DNA of 35,416 nucleotides from JACDAN01 sp046714355 (lineage in GTDB: Bacteria; Actinomycetota; Thermoleophilia; Gaiellales; Gaiellaceae): assembly GCA_046714355.1 (NCBI GenBank), contig JBKKAR010000027.1:1-35416 (forward strand). The letters are read 5' to 3'. Below the pieces are notes generated by a model. The model was not told where the DNA came from. It did no database searches and saw only the letters and a program-made list of their open reading frames with translations. Position numbers and translations under genes: made by a program. Below, in pieces: positions 7,564 to 16,025 of the stretch (position 1 is the stretch's first letter; every line of letters begins with the position of its first letter).

Positions 7564-8634
7564 ATGTCTCGCGCCTTCGCGGCCCTCCTGCTCGGCTCGC
7601 TCGCCCTCGGCGGCTGTGTGCACGCGAAGAACGAGCCGGCGGGTGCACCGGCCGGGGCGATCGCCCTCGAGGCCGGCCGCGTCGAGGCGTCATGGGTGGC
7701 AGGGGACCGGATGTACGGCGCCGGTGGCTCGCGTCAGCTGCGAGGGACGGTCAACTGGACGCTGATCGCGAATCTCGCGCCAGCCGCCGCGCCGGACCGC
7801 AGTGGCAGACTGCTGGCCTACAGCTCCTGGCGAGGCAGAGGCCCGGTGCTGCGGCTTCTCGACTTCCGAAGCGGCGCCGACCGGGTTCTCGCGCCCGGCG
7901 CCTTCGGAGGGGTCTGGCGGCGCGACGGCGCGATCGCGCACTTCCAGGCGACCATGCCCGCCCTGCGGGCGCCGAGACGCTACGTCGGGCACGTGGTCGT
8001 GCGCCGCCGGCCCCACGCTCGACCCGTCCGCTGGACGAGGCGCGCCGGACGCTACGTCGCCGCCGCCTGGGCCGGCGACCGCCTGCTCGTCTACCGGCTG
8101 GGTTCGACCTGGCCCGACCTGCTCGTCCTCGACGGGCCCGGCCGTGTGCGCCTGCTCGGGCGGTCGACCGCGCTGGTGGCCGTGAGCCCGGATGGGCGCG
8201 AGGCGTTCATCGCGCGGTACGGCGCGACTCCTCCGCTGGTCCGAATCATGTCCGTCGCCAGCGGCGCGGAGCACGGCCGTCTGCGCGTGCCCCAGGTTCG
8301 CTGGATCCTGGAGACCGGCTCATGGGTCGGCGAGCGCGTCTCCGCACCGTCGAGTGAGGGCCCGGCGGTCTTTCGGGTGCGCGATCGAACGCTCGAGCTC
8401 GAGCGCCTGCTCCGCCTCGATCCGGGAGCGCTCCCGAACGGGCTCTTCGAGCCTCAGCTCGATTCGTCGGGACAGCGGATCGCCGCCTGGGGGGAGCTCG
8501 TCCCCCCGCCACGGCAGGCGGTTCCGGCGGCCGCGGTCGTCGAGTGCGAGCTCGAGGCCCGGCGCTGCGTCTCGGGTCGGCGCGTCTCTTCCCTTCTCGG
8601 CCCGCGGCTCGTCCGTGACCCCAGCCGGCCGTAA
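7564..8634 (+). CDS. Lipoprotein with propeller-like repeats, unknown function
   Basis: 356 residues. The N-terminus MSRAFAALLLGSLALGGC is a lipoprotein signal with lipobox LGGC (Cys18), so the mature protein should be lipid-anchored outside the membrane. The rest has repeated beta-strand units typical of TolB/WD40-like propellers: GRLLAYSSWRGRGPVLRLLDF, RLLVYRLGSTWPDLLVLDG, ALVAVSPDGREAFIARYG and SGQRIAAWGELV. No specific family is recognised, and no catalytic motif is seen. A C-terminal pair CELEARRC could form a disulfide. A TACCCT box (7548-7553) stands 10 nt before the ATG, so the leader would be very short; no Shine-Dalgarno sequence is present. It follows the LVIVD gene after a hairpin and ends just before a bidirectional hairpin, so it is probably its own transcription unit. 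Confidence 0.7.
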   Translation: MSRAFAALLLGSLALGGCVHAKNEPAGAPAGAIALEAGRVEASWVAGDRMYGAGGSRQLRGTVNWTLIANLAPAAAPDRSGRLLAYSSWRGRGPVLRLLDFRSGADRVLAPGAFGGVWRRDGAIAHFQATMPALRAPRRYVGHVVVRRRPHARPVRWTRRAGRYVAAAWAGDRLLVYRLGSTWPDLLVLDGPGRVRLLGRSTALVAVSPDGREAFIARYGATPPLVRIMSVASGAEHGRLRVPQVRWILETGSWVGERVSAPSSEGPAVFRVRDRTLELERLLRLDPGALPNGLFEPQLDSSGQRIAAWGELVPPPRQAVPAAAVVECELEARRCVSGRRVSSLLGPRLVRDPSRP

Positions 8635-8691
8635 GCGGCTGACGCCGGCGCCGATCGGGTTTAGGCTCGCTGACCCCACACCCGTCCCATC

Positions 8692-8723
8692 GACCAGAGG
8701 GCGCCGTCGGCTGCCCTCTGGTC
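8692..8723. terminator. Bidirectional hairpin between convergent genes
   Basis: GACCAGAGGGC (8692-8702) pairs perfectly with GCCCTCTGGTC (8713-8723); the loop can add a GCC/GGC step. It sits between the lipoprotein gene and the convergent phosphohexomutase, the last base touching the latter's stop codon. It could end both transcripts. Confidence 0.65.
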
Positions 8724-10069
8724 TAGCCGCGGATCACGTCGAGCACCTCGTCCCGCTTCTGCTCCATCAGCTCCTCGGAGCGGGCCTCCAGGTTCAGTCG
8801 CAGCAGGGGCTCGGTGTTCGAGGGCCGGACGTTGAAGTGCCAGTCCGTCCCGTTAACGGAGATCCCGTCGAGGTGTGAGACCTCTCCCTGGGCCCCGAAA
8901 CGCTCTTTCAGCTCCTGGAGCTTCAGCGCGACATCTGGGACGGGCGTGTTCAGCTCGCCGGTGATGAAGTAGCGCTCGCGGAACGGGCGGAGGATCTCCG
9001 AGAGCTTCTGCCCCCGCCGCGACACGAGCTCGAGCATGAGCAGGAACGGGACGACGCCCGAGTCGGCCTGGCTGAAGTCGCGGAAGTAGTAGTGGCCCGA
9101 GACCTCGCCGCCGAAGACGGCGCCCTCCTCGCGCATCCGGTGCTTGATGTACGCGTGGCCGACGCGGTTGATCAGCGGGATACCGCCGGCGCGCTCGATC
9201 GCCTCCGGCACCGCCCAGCTGGCGCGGACGTCGTAGATGATCTTCGCGCCGGTGTTCTTCTCGAGGATCAACTCGGCGAGGAGCGCCGTGACGAAGTCGC
9301 CGGGGACGAACTCGCCCGTGTCGTCGACGAAGAAGCAGCGGTCGGCGTCGCCGTCGAACGCGACGCCGAAGTCGGCGCCCTCCGTCGTCGTCCGCTCGAC
9401 GATGAACTCGCGGTTCTCGGGAAGAAGCGGGTTCGGCTCGTGGTTCGGGAAGCTTCCGTCCGGCTCGAAGTAACAGCGGACGGCCTCGATGGGGAGGCGT
9501 TCGAGGACCGGCGGGAGCATCGCCCCGGCCATTCCGTTCGCCGCGTCGACGACGACGCGCAGCGGCTTGATCGCGGATAAGTCGACGAAGGACAGGACGC
9601 GCTCCACGTACGCCGGCCAGACGTCGTACTCCTGGACCTGTCCTGGTGCCAGGTACGCGGACGTGTCTCCGAGAGCCATGGCCCGGTCGCGGATATCGAG
9701 CAGTCCCGACTCGCCGCCGACGGGAAGCGCGCCGCCGCGGACGATCTTCATCCCCGTGTACTCCTTCGGGTTGTGCGAGGCGGTGACGGCGATCCCGCCG
9801 TCGAGCTCGAGTTCGCCGACCGCGAAATACACCATCTCGGTCCCGACGAGGCCGATGTCAAGGACGTCGCAGCCCGCGTCGGCCGCGCCTCGGATCACCG
9901 AGGCGGCCATCGATGGCGACGAGAGGCGCATGTCGCGCCCGACGGCGATCTTCCTGGGCTCGAACTGCTCGACGTACGCGCGTCCAATCGCGTAGGCGCC
10001 GTCCTCGTCGAGCTCCGAGGGGTGCAGACCTCGCACGTCGTAGGCCTTGAAGACCTTGGGATCGAGCAC
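8723..10069 (-). CDS. manB: Phosphomannomutase/phosphoglucomutase (alpha-D-phosphohexomutase)
   Basis: Interconverts hexose 6- and 1-phosphates, feeding GDP-mannose or UDP-glucose for glycan synthesis. All four family signatures occur in the 448-residue protein: the phosphoserine loop TASHNP (Ser98), the metal loop DGDADRC (Asp239, 241, 243), the sugar-binding GEVSGH (321-326) and the phosphate-binding RPSNTEPLLR near the C-terminus. The N-terminus FKAYDVRG is also diagnostic. GEVSGH favours the dual phosphomannomutase/phosphoglucomutase type over phosphoglucosamine mutase, but substrate choice cannot be fixed from sequence. It starts with GTG at 10069; TAGCAT (10081-10076 on this strand) lies 6 nt upstream and there is no Shine-Dalgarno sequence, so it is probably leaderless. 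It is divergent from the small membrane protein gene. Symbol tentative. Confidence 0.92.
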   Translation of the reverse strand: MLDPKVFKAYDVRGLHPSELDEDGAYAIGRAYVEQFEPRKIAVGRDMRLSSPSMAASVIRGAADAGCDVLDIGLVGTEMVYFAVGELELDGGIAVTASHNPKEYTGMKIVRGGALPVGGESGLLDIRDRAMALGDTSAYLAPGQVQEYDVWPAYVERVLSFVDLSAIKPLRVVVDAANGMAGAMLPPVLERLPIEAVRCYFEPDGSFPNHEPNPLLPENREFIVERTTTEGADFGVAFDGDADRCFFVDDTGEFVPGDFVTALLAELILEKNTGAKIIYDVRASWAVPEAIERAGGIPLINRVGHAYIKHRMREEGAVFGGEVSGHYYFRDFSQADSGVVPFLLMLELVSRRGQKLSEILRPFRERYFITGELNTPVPDVALKLQELKERFGAQGEVSHLDGISVNGTDWHFNVRPSNTEPLLRLNLEARSEELMEQKRDEVLDVIRG

Positions 10070-10123
10070 GGCCCGATGCTACGCGGAGGGAACCTCGTGC
10101 GCTGCCCAGGTGTAGAGCGGGCG

Positions 10124-10669
10124 ATGAAGGCGGTTCTCTACCTGCTCATCGCCGCGGCTGCGCTGAGTCTTGCCGGCACGGCAGGCGCGAAAGGAATGGC
10201 GCCGGAGCGCGTCTGCGGAGAGTCCACCTGCGTCCGGCTCGACGGCCCGAGCCCCCCGGCGGCGGTGATCGTCATCGACGGCAACGCTGCTCAGGCCGCG
10301 CCGGCGGTCGGCGATTACTACCGACTCGACTACTCAATCGACGGTAGCGGCCCTCCTTACGACTTCTCCCATTTCTTCGTCCCGTCCAAAAACCTCATCG
10401 GGGTCGACACGGAAGCTGCGGGGCGTGTCCGCTGGTTTGCGCTGTACGGCGGTGAGCTCGACCGTCTGCGTGAGGCAACCAGCGAGCTGGAGCCGTTCCA
10501 GGCGCCCGAGCGGTGGCCGGCGTCGATCGAGACCGCGATCTCTATCCCTGCCGCCGACGGCGAGGGTCGCGACTGGACGCCGTACGTGTTCGCGGCCGGG
10601 CTCCTGGCACTCGCTGGCCTCGCGCTCGTGGCGCGGCGACTTCTCGTCAGGCGCCTGAACACCGCCTAG
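10124..10669 (+). CDS. Small exported protein with C-terminal membrane anchor
   Basis: 181 residues, family not recognised. The N-terminus MKAVLYLLIAAAALSLAGTAGA is a signal peptide. A soluble extracellular region of about 130 residues follows, with a Cys pair in CGESTC, and then one transmembrane helix (YVFAAGLLALAGLALVARR) with a basic cytoplasmic end. This is a type I single-pass topology. The frame is open far upstream, but the ATG at 10124 is the only start that yields a signal peptide and it avoids the divergent phosphohexomutase gene. Only weak GAGCGGG-like Shine-Dalgarno pairing is seen. It ends 57 nt before the cyclase gene, which has its own promoter. Confidence 0.65.
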   Translation: MKAVLYLLIAAAALSLAGTAGAKGMAPERVCGESTCVRLDGPSPPAAVIVIDGNAAQAAPAVGDYYRLDYSIDGSGPPYDFSHFFVPSKNLIGVDTEAAGRVRWFALYGGELDRLREATSELEPFQAPERWPASIETAISIPAADGEGRDWTPYVFAAGLLALAGLALVARRLLVRRLNTA

Positions 10670-10726
10670 AAAACACCCCCAGCGCGGGAGTTTCTGCGCC
10701 CCGCCGTTCGTTCTTACACTTGAGGC

Positions 10727-13672
10727 GTGGAACGCAAGCTTGCGACAGTCCTGTTCGTCGACCTCGTGGGGTCGACAGCGCTGGTCTCCGGTACGGATCC
10801 GGAGGTGGCGCGCCGCCGCGTGCAGCAGTACTTCGACAAGGTCTCCCACTGCGTCGTGACGCACGGCGGAATCGTCGAGAAGTTTGCCGGCGACGCCGTC
10901 ATGGCCGCATTCGGCATCCCGCAAGGGCACGAGGACGACGCCGAGCGCGGCGTCCGCGCGGCGCTCGGGATCCTCGAGGCGGTCACGCAGCTGGGCCTCG
11001 AGGTCCGGATCGGAATCGAGTCCGGCGAGGTTGTCGTCGACTCGGCGGAGTCGACGTTCGCCACCGGCGAGGCCGTGAACATCGCTGCGCGTCTGCAGCA
11101 AGCTGCTCCCGTGAACAGCATCCTGATCGGCCCCGGAGCCCACCGGCTCACGCTCAACCGCTTCGAGATCGAGGACGAGGGGCCGGTCGAGATCAAGGGC
11201 CGGAGCGCCCCCGTCTGGGCGTGGCGCGTCGTCTGTCTCAAGGGTGGGCCGACACGCACCAGCGTCAATCGCGCACCGCTCGTCGGCCGGGATGCCGAGC
11301 TCGAGCTGCTCGAAAACACGTACGAGCGCTCGGTCCGCGACCGCCGCGCCCACCTCTTCACCATCTACGGCGATCCGGGAGTGGGGAAGAGCCGGCTCGC
11401 TGCGGATTTCGTAGGTGGGCTCGAAACCGCCACCGTCCTCTACGGCCGCGCGCTGCCCTACGGGGAGGGCGTCACCTACTCGGCCCTGGCCGACATGGTC
11501 AAGGCGGCCGCGGGCATCGCGGACGACGATCCGCTCGACACAGCGCTCGAGAAGCTGCGCGACTGCTGCCCCGACGAGGCTGTCGCGGATCTCCTCGCAC
11601 TCGCCTCGGGCGTCCTCGAGGCCGTCAAGGGCGAGCGGAACCAGCAGGAGATCGCCTGGGCCGCCCGTGAGTGGGCGGAGAAGCTCGCCGAGCCGCAGCC
11701 TCTCGTGCTCGTCTTCGAGGACATCCACTGGGCTGAGGACGCCCTGCTCGAGCTGATCGAGCACATGGCGACCTGGGTGCGCAACGTTCCGATCCTCCTC
11801 CTCTGCCTGGCTCGCCCGGAACTGCTCGACCTGCGACCCGGGTGGAGCGGCGGACGCGTTCGCGCGACGGCGATCGAGCTGGAACCGCTTGGCCGCACCG
11901 ACAGCGAGACGCTCGTCGACGCATTGCTGGACGGCGAGCTCGCGGTCGGCGCCCGTCAGGCGCTGCTGGACAAGACCGAGGGCAACCCCCTCTTCGTCGA
12001 GGAGACGCTCCGGATGCTGTCCGAAGCTGACGGCATGGGCGGGATCGAGCGGATTCCGGACACGTTGCAGGCGCTGATCGCCGCTCGGATCGACCACCTG
12101 CCGGAAGGCGAGAAGGAACTGCTCCAGTGCGCCGCCGTCATCGGCCGGATCTTCTGGAAGGGCGCGCTCGCCGACCTGGTGCTCGAAGGTACCGACATCG
12201 AGCCATTGCTCGACGACCTGCAACTCCGCGAGTTCGTGCTCCCCGAAGTGCGTTCCACCATCTCCGGCGAGGACGCCTTCAAGTTCAAGCACGTCCTGAT
12301 CCGCGAGGTCGCCTACGGAGGCCTGACGAAAGCCGCACGAGCGGGCTACCACCAGCGCTTCGCCGAGTGGCTGCGCAGGCACGCAGGTGATGAGCTGCTC
12401 GAGATCCGCGCGTATCACCTCGACCAGGCGACTTCGCTGCTCGCCGAGCTGGACGGCGCGCCGCCTCAGGAGCTCGCGCACGAGGCCGCGGTTGCGCTGG
12501 AGGAAGCCGGTCGCCGGGCGCTCGCGCGGGAAGCGAACGCAACCGCCCGCAAGCTCCTGATCCGCTCGGTCGAGCTCGAGCCGACTCTCGAGCGGCGGTT
12601 CCAGGCCGCGCGCGCAGCGTGGCGGATGAGCGAGTTCCCGGTCGTCGCTCCCGAGATGCAGGAGGTGCTCCGCCTCGCTCGGGAGGCGGGCGACAAGGAT
12701 CTCCAGGCCCGCGCGCTCACAGCGCTCGCCGAGGTCACCCTCCTCCGCGAGGCCGACGTGGGTCGCGCCGAGGAGCTGGCGCGGGAGGCGCTCGTCGTCG
12801 TGGAGCAGGACGAGAGCCGCGTCGACGCGCTGCGGATGCTCGAGACCGTCGCCTGGTGGCGCGGCCGGCTGAGCGAATCGGAGGGCTACGCCAACGAGCA
12901 GCTCGAGATCTCCCGGCGACTCGGACGCCAGGATCTCGAGAGCGAGGCGCTGCTCTCACTCGCGGGGATCTACACGTCCAGGCAAGAGGACGATCGGGCG
13001 GAACCGTTGATCGCGCGGGCCCAGGCGCTCGCCGAGGAGAGCGGGTCGCTGACCGCGAAGGCGCACTCGTTCATGCAGTCGGGGGAGCTGCATGCCTGGC
13101 GCGATCGCGACGAGGAGGCGCTCAGCGAGTTCGCCAAGGCCAGAGAGCTCTTCGCCGAGGTCGGCGCTGCGACGCATCTCGCCAAGACGATGCTTCGCAC
13201 CGCCGTGATCGTGAGAAAGAGCGGCGATCTCGACGGAGCGGAGAAGCTGGCCCGGGAGGCGATCCGAATCCTGAAGCCGCTCGAGGACCGCGGAACGCTC
13301 TGCGAGGTACAGCGGTTCCTCGCCGAGGTGCTCCTCGAGGAGGGAAAAGTCGACGAGGCCGAGGTCTACGCTCTCCGGGCGGTCGAGACCGTGGGCCCGC
13401 AGGACGTCAGCTCACAGGCTTCGACCAAGAAGTCGCTGGCGCTCATCCGCGCGCATCAGGGCCGCGACGAAGAGGCCGAGGCGCTCCTCCGCGAGTCGAT
13501 CGAGATCCTCGAGCGCAGCGAGCACACGCGGTTCCTCTCGGATCCCCTCGAGGCGATCATTCAGTTCTTCGAGGATCGTGAGCGCCTGGACGAGGTTGTC
13601 GCCTTCGAGCGGCGGCTGGAAGAGCTTCGCGAGGGCGCCATGCCCGAGGAGAGCGCCGCGCGGATCGCCTGA
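10727..13672 (+). CDS. Class III nucleotide cyclase - AAA ATPase - TPR signalling protein
   Basis: A 981-residue multidomain regulator. Residues 1-170 are a class III cyclase homology domain with both metal Asp (Asp12 in FVDLVGST, Asp56 in FAGDAVMA), Lys52 at the purine-specifying position, and the transition-state Asn118/Arg122 in NIAAR, so catalysis is plausible. A P-loop ATPase of the STAND/MalT-like type follows, with Walker A GDPGVGKS (215-222) and Walker B LVLVFED (326-332). From about 570 to the end the sequence is TPR-like helical repeats (AREALVVVEQDE, ALLSLAGIY, ARELFAEVG). Such proteins are abundant in actinobacteria; the signal sensed and whether the product is cAMP are unknown. 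The start is GTG with TACACT (10715-10720) 6 nt upstream and no Shine-Dalgarno sequence. Its 3' end overlaps the convergent gene by 112 nt. Confidence 0.88.
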   Translation: MERKLATVLFVDLVGSTALVSGTDPEVARRRVQQYFDKVSHCVVTHGGIVEKFAGDAVMAAFGIPQGHEDDAERGVRAALGILEAVTQLGLEVRIGIESGEVVVDSAESTFATGEAVNIAARLQQAAPVNSILIGPGAHRLTLNRFEIEDEGPVEIKGRSAPVWAWRVVCLKGGPTRTSVNRAPLVGRDAELELLENTYERSVRDRRAHLFTIYGDPGVGKSRLAADFVGGLETATVLYGRALPYGEGVTYSALADMVKAAAGIADDDPLDTALEKLRDCCPDEAVADLLALASGVLEAVKGERNQQEIAWAAREWAEKLAEPQPLVLVFEDIHWAEDALLELIEHMATWVRNVPILLLCLARPELLDLRPGWSGGRVRATAIELEPLGRTDSETLVDALLDGELAVGARQALLDKTEGNPLFVEETLRMLSEADGMGGIERIPDTLQALIAARIDHLPEGEKELLQCAAVIGRIFWKGALADLVLEGTDIEPLLDDLQLREFVLPEVRSTISGEDAFKFKHVLIREVAYGGLTKAARAGYHQRFAEWLRRHAGDELLEIRAYHLDQATSLLAELDGAPPQELAHEAAVALEEAGRRALAREANATARKLLIRSVELEPTLERRFQAARAAWRMSEFPVVAPEMQEVLRLAREAGDKDLQARALTALAEVTLLREADVGRAEELAREALVVVEQDESRVDALRMLETVAWWRGRLSESEGYANEQLEISRRLGRQDLESEALLSLAGIYTSRQEDDRAEPLIARAQALAEESGSLTAKAHSFMQSGELHAWRDRDEEALSEFAKARELFAEVGAATHLAKTMLRTAVIVRKSGDLDGAEKLAREAIRILKPLEDRGTLCEVQRFLAEVLLEEGKVDEAEVYALRAVETVGPQDVSSQASTKKSLALIRAHQGRDEEAEALLRESIEILERSEHTRFLSDPLEAIIQFFEDRERLDEVVAFERRLEELREGAMPEESAARIA

Positions 13673-14487
13673 TGTGAGTCCTCGTCGGGCGACTCGCTGA
13701 TCACCGTCGCCGGGCGTTCGAAGCGGGTCAGCGCCTCACCGAGCGGCTCGGCCCGCAGCGTCCCCTCGCCGTAGGGGAGATGGTTCTTCTCGTTGCGGTT
13801 CGCGTAGGCGATGTCCGAGAAGTGGATATGGAACGGCGCGCCAGGTTCGAGCAGCTCGTCCGCGGGGCGCAGGATCGCGGCGAAGTCGTCCACAGCGAGG
13901 AACGCCCCGTCCGTGACGGCGTGGAGGTGCGCGAAGTCGATCACGGGGCGGACCCAGCCGCCCAGGCGTGCGGAGATCGCGAAGACGTCCTCCGCAGTGC
14001 CGAGCTCGCGCACCCGGCCCATGATCTCGACCCCAAACGGCACCCCGCGGTCCTTGGCCTCCAGCCGCTCACGCAACTCGGCGAGTTGCTCGCAGACGGA
14101 CTCGAGCGCGTCCTCGCGAGAGCGGCCGAGGAGGAACCCGGGGTGGAAGACGACGAGCTCAGCCCCGCAGGCGACGGCGATGCCCGCGGAGTGGTCGAGC
14201 ATCCCGACCGCCATCCGCTGTTTCTTGTCCCGTTCGACGTGCCCCATGAACCCGGCGATCGGGGCGTGGACGGAGAGGACCACGCCCGCGTCGCGAGCCA
14301 GCTCGCCCAGGCGTTCGGCCCAGGGATAGTCCATCCAGAACTTGCCCTCGAAGTCGATCTCGCAGGCCGTGTAGCCCCGCTCCTGGAGGAGCGCGATCGC
14401 CTTCACGGGACTGTCTCGCGAGGGCACGCGCGCCGGGCCGAAGCAGAGTTCCTCCACTGGGCGCAACGCTACAGGGGAGATTCTCAT
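13561..14487 (-). CDS. Endonuclease IV / sugar-phosphate-isomerase-like TIM barrel
   Basis: 308 residues of the xylose-isomerase-like TIM-barrel superfamily, closest in motif layout to AP endonuclease IV. Visible metal-ligand motifs in order are SVHAPI, VFHPGF, GVEIMG, VIDFAHLHA, HIHFSDI and VISESP, a set resembling the trinuclear zinc site of endonuclease IV. It could cleave DNA at abasic sites, but sugar isomerases share much of this pattern. The frame is open to 14601; the ATG at 14487 is chosen because homology begins there. A TACATT box (14508-14503 on this strand) lies 15 nt upstream. The last 35 or so codons lie opposite the end of the cyclase gene and translate to a Ser/Arg-rich low-complexity tail, so the true domain probably ends near 13670 and the rest is read-through to the first available stop. 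Confidence 0.75.
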   Translation of the reverse strand: MRISPVALRPVEELCFGPARVPSRDSPVKAIALLQERGYTACEIDFEGKFWMDYPWAERLGELARDAGVVLSVHAPIAGFMGHVERDKKQRMAVGMLDHSAGIAVACGAELVVFHPGFLLGRSREDALESVCEQLAELRERLEAKDRGVPFGVEIMGRVRELGTAEDVFAISARLGGWVRPVIDFAHLHAVTDGAFLAVDDFAAILRPADELLEPGAPFHIHFSDIAYANRNEKNHLPYGEGTLRAEPLGEALTRFERPATVISESPDEDSHQAIRAALSSGMAPSRSSSSRRSKATTSSRRSRSSKN

Positions 14488-14523
14488 TTCTGAAGATGAC
14501 AGAATGTAACCAAACCTGAACAG

Positions 14524-14552
14524 TTGACATCGTCCTGTCACTTCACTACCTT
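14524..14552 (+). promoter_or_regulatory. Consensus promoter with overlapping TGACA-N6-TGTCA palindrome
   Basis: TTGACA (14524-14529), a 17-bp spacer and TACCTT (14547-14552) form the best sigma-70-type promoter in the window, with the GTG of the next gene 6 nt after the -10. TGACA (14525-14529) and TGTCA (14536-14540) form an inverted repeat over the -35 and spacer, a plausible operator. Another GATGACAG half-site lies near 14496. Confidence 0.7.
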
Positions 14553-14558
14553 CGGGTT

Positions 14559-14949
14559 GTGGCTCAGGTGTTGCGCTGGGGTCGGCTCGTCGGGGCCGCA
14601 ACCGCGGTCTTCTTCGGCTTGATGCTGGCTACGGTGGCGCCGAGCAACGCGCGCGCTTCGACGTTGTGCTGGTGGGGCGAAGGTTTCGCATCCCAGTACG
14701 ACTTCGCGAACGGAGGCCCGCATTCGTGGACACATTCCTCGAACTGGAGGACGTGGTCGAACCCCAATGCTCGGCAGGCGCCTCCAGGACGCCACTGTCT
14801 GGTACGAGGTCTACGCGCCATACGGCGGATACCACGAGTTCGTAAATGCGAGCAACAACTGGCGGCGGACTACGATGCACGGCTTTCAGTACCCCTATAA
14901 CCCCGGAATGAACTGGCGCTGGGAGCAGAGGTCGACGGTGGGTTGCTGA
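14559..14949 (+). pseudogene. Small secreted Trp/Tyr-rich protein gene, apparently frameshifted
   Basis: A GTG at 14559 opens a frame with a signal peptide (LVGAATAVFFGLMLATVAPSNARA) and then a Trp-rich segment (WWGEGF, HSWTHSSNWRTW). At about 14770 this frame turns into a basic tail that ends at 14900. The frame one base later continues with the same aromatic-rich character (VWYEVYAPYGGYHEF, NWRRTTMHGFQYPY) and ends at 14949. The simplest reading is one exported protein of about 130 residues broken by a 1-nt insertion (or 2-nt loss) near 14765-14795, close to a CCCC run. A sequencing error or a real mutation are both possible; programmed frameshifting is less likely. The family is not recognised. 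The leaderless promoter is strong, so the gene is probably transcribed. Confidence 0.55.
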
Positions 14950-15676
14950 TGAGCGGGCTCAGGAGGATTGCCGGTTCAAGATCTCTGGTGATCGCAGTAG
15001 GTGCGGTCGGAGCGTTGCTGGCAACGGCAGGCGGACTCACCGCCGCCGGCTCATGGCTCGCCTCGGGTGGTCCGGGTGACCCGCTTCGGCACGTCTGACG
15101 GGCGGTCGCCCTCCTCAGGTGACTCCACTCGCTCCCAGCACTCGTCCTCTCGCTCCCACCGAGCTGGCTGCGTTCCGCAGGATCGTCTCGGACATCGCTC
15201 CAGACTCGGTGCCTATCGCCCATGGCCGCACGAGGTTCGACGGCGAGACCTGGTCGTTCACCACTTGGAGAAACCGGGCGAACGAGGTCTGCAGCGGCAC
15301 GAACGTTCCCGGGGAGGGCCATGGAAAGGCTTGCCTGCCGCCGGACGAGCTGTTTGTCGAACGACCCATTCGCCTAGCACGAGGGGCCCGCGAGAAGGAT
15401 GGCGGCTGGCATGTGGTTTGGATCGAAGGGCTTGTATCACCGCAGGTCCGATCGCTGGTCGTCGTCACTTCGGACTGCAAGCAGCGGGAAATAGAGGTGG
15501 ATTCCGACGGCGTGTTCTTTCACCTCATTTCCGGTGCCGATGCGGTTGCAGGTGAGTGGCCGCTTCGAGTCGAGGCGTATGACGCTGGCGGAGCGGTGCT
15601 TGTCACAACGCGTCTCCCTGTGACGCAGCCCGACGCCGAGTCCCCACTCGCGGCTGATCAGCCGAGCTGCGCTTAG
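14949..15676 (+). pseudogene. Second small exported protein gene, apparently frameshifted
   Basis: An ATG at 14949 overlaps the previous stop codon by one base. It gives MSGLRRIAGSRS followed by a hydrophobic segment (LVIAVGAVGALLATAGGLTAAG), a signal or anchor, but this frame stops at 15101. Another frame, open from 15080, continues to 15676 and could also start at GTG 15119. It encodes about 185 residues with Cys in EVCSGT, GKACLP, SDCKQ and a final PSCA, typical of an exported domain that would need the upstream signal. Joining the two frames near 15075-15100 gives one anchored extracellular protein. The family is not recognised. If the GTG 15119 product is made alone it would be cytoplasmic, which fits poorly with its Cys content. 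It forms a coupled pair with the equally broken gene upstream. Confidence 0.5.
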
Positions 15677-15753
15677 CTTCCGTCGGCGAGCCTGGAGGTC
15701 GACACGGCGCGTCGGCCGCCAGTCCGTCCGACGCCGTTTCTACCCTGATTCGC

Positions 15754-15999
15754 ATGTCCAAGCGCCCCTCCAGGATCGACCTCCTCGAGCTCGACATCGA
15801 CCTTCGCTTGACCGACCTCTGGCGTGAGGCCGGCGACGTCGGCGAGTGGACCCTCGAGATCGTCGCTGCCTTCATGCGCGCGGCCTACGGCAAGGGCTAC
15901 TGCGACGCGCTGACCGAGGACGCGCCGGGCAGCCTGTGCGAGGAGCACGGCTACCGGATCCCGGCCCGGCGCCACCCGGCGCCGGCACGCGAAGCCTGA
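15754..15999 (+). CDS. Small conserved-looking hypothetical protein (81 residues)
   Basis: The product begins MSKRPSRIDLLELDIDLRL and is mostly helical, with WREAGDVGEWTLEIVAAFMR in the middle and two Cys (CDALTED and LCEEHG) followed by a Pro/Arg-rich end. I recognise no family. Support for a real gene comes from TACCCT (15741-15746) placed exactly 7 nt before the ATG without a Shine-Dalgarno sequence, and a position just ahead of the ccm cluster with its own downstream promoter. The middle helix has a mix of acidic and hydrophobic residues compatible with a small soluble protein. Confidence 0.6.
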   Translation: MSKRPSRIDLLELDIDLRLTDLWREAGDVGEWTLEIVAAFMRAAYGKGYCDALTEDAPGSLCEEHGYRIPARRHPAPAREA

Positions 16000-16025
16000 A
16001 CGAGCCACCTGGCTAGACTGGCGGC

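Noticed and set aside
10334..12481. 715-codon open frame on the minus strand opposite the cyclase gene
   Set aside because: The plus strand carries complete cyclase and Walker motifs; the antisense product has no recognisable domain.
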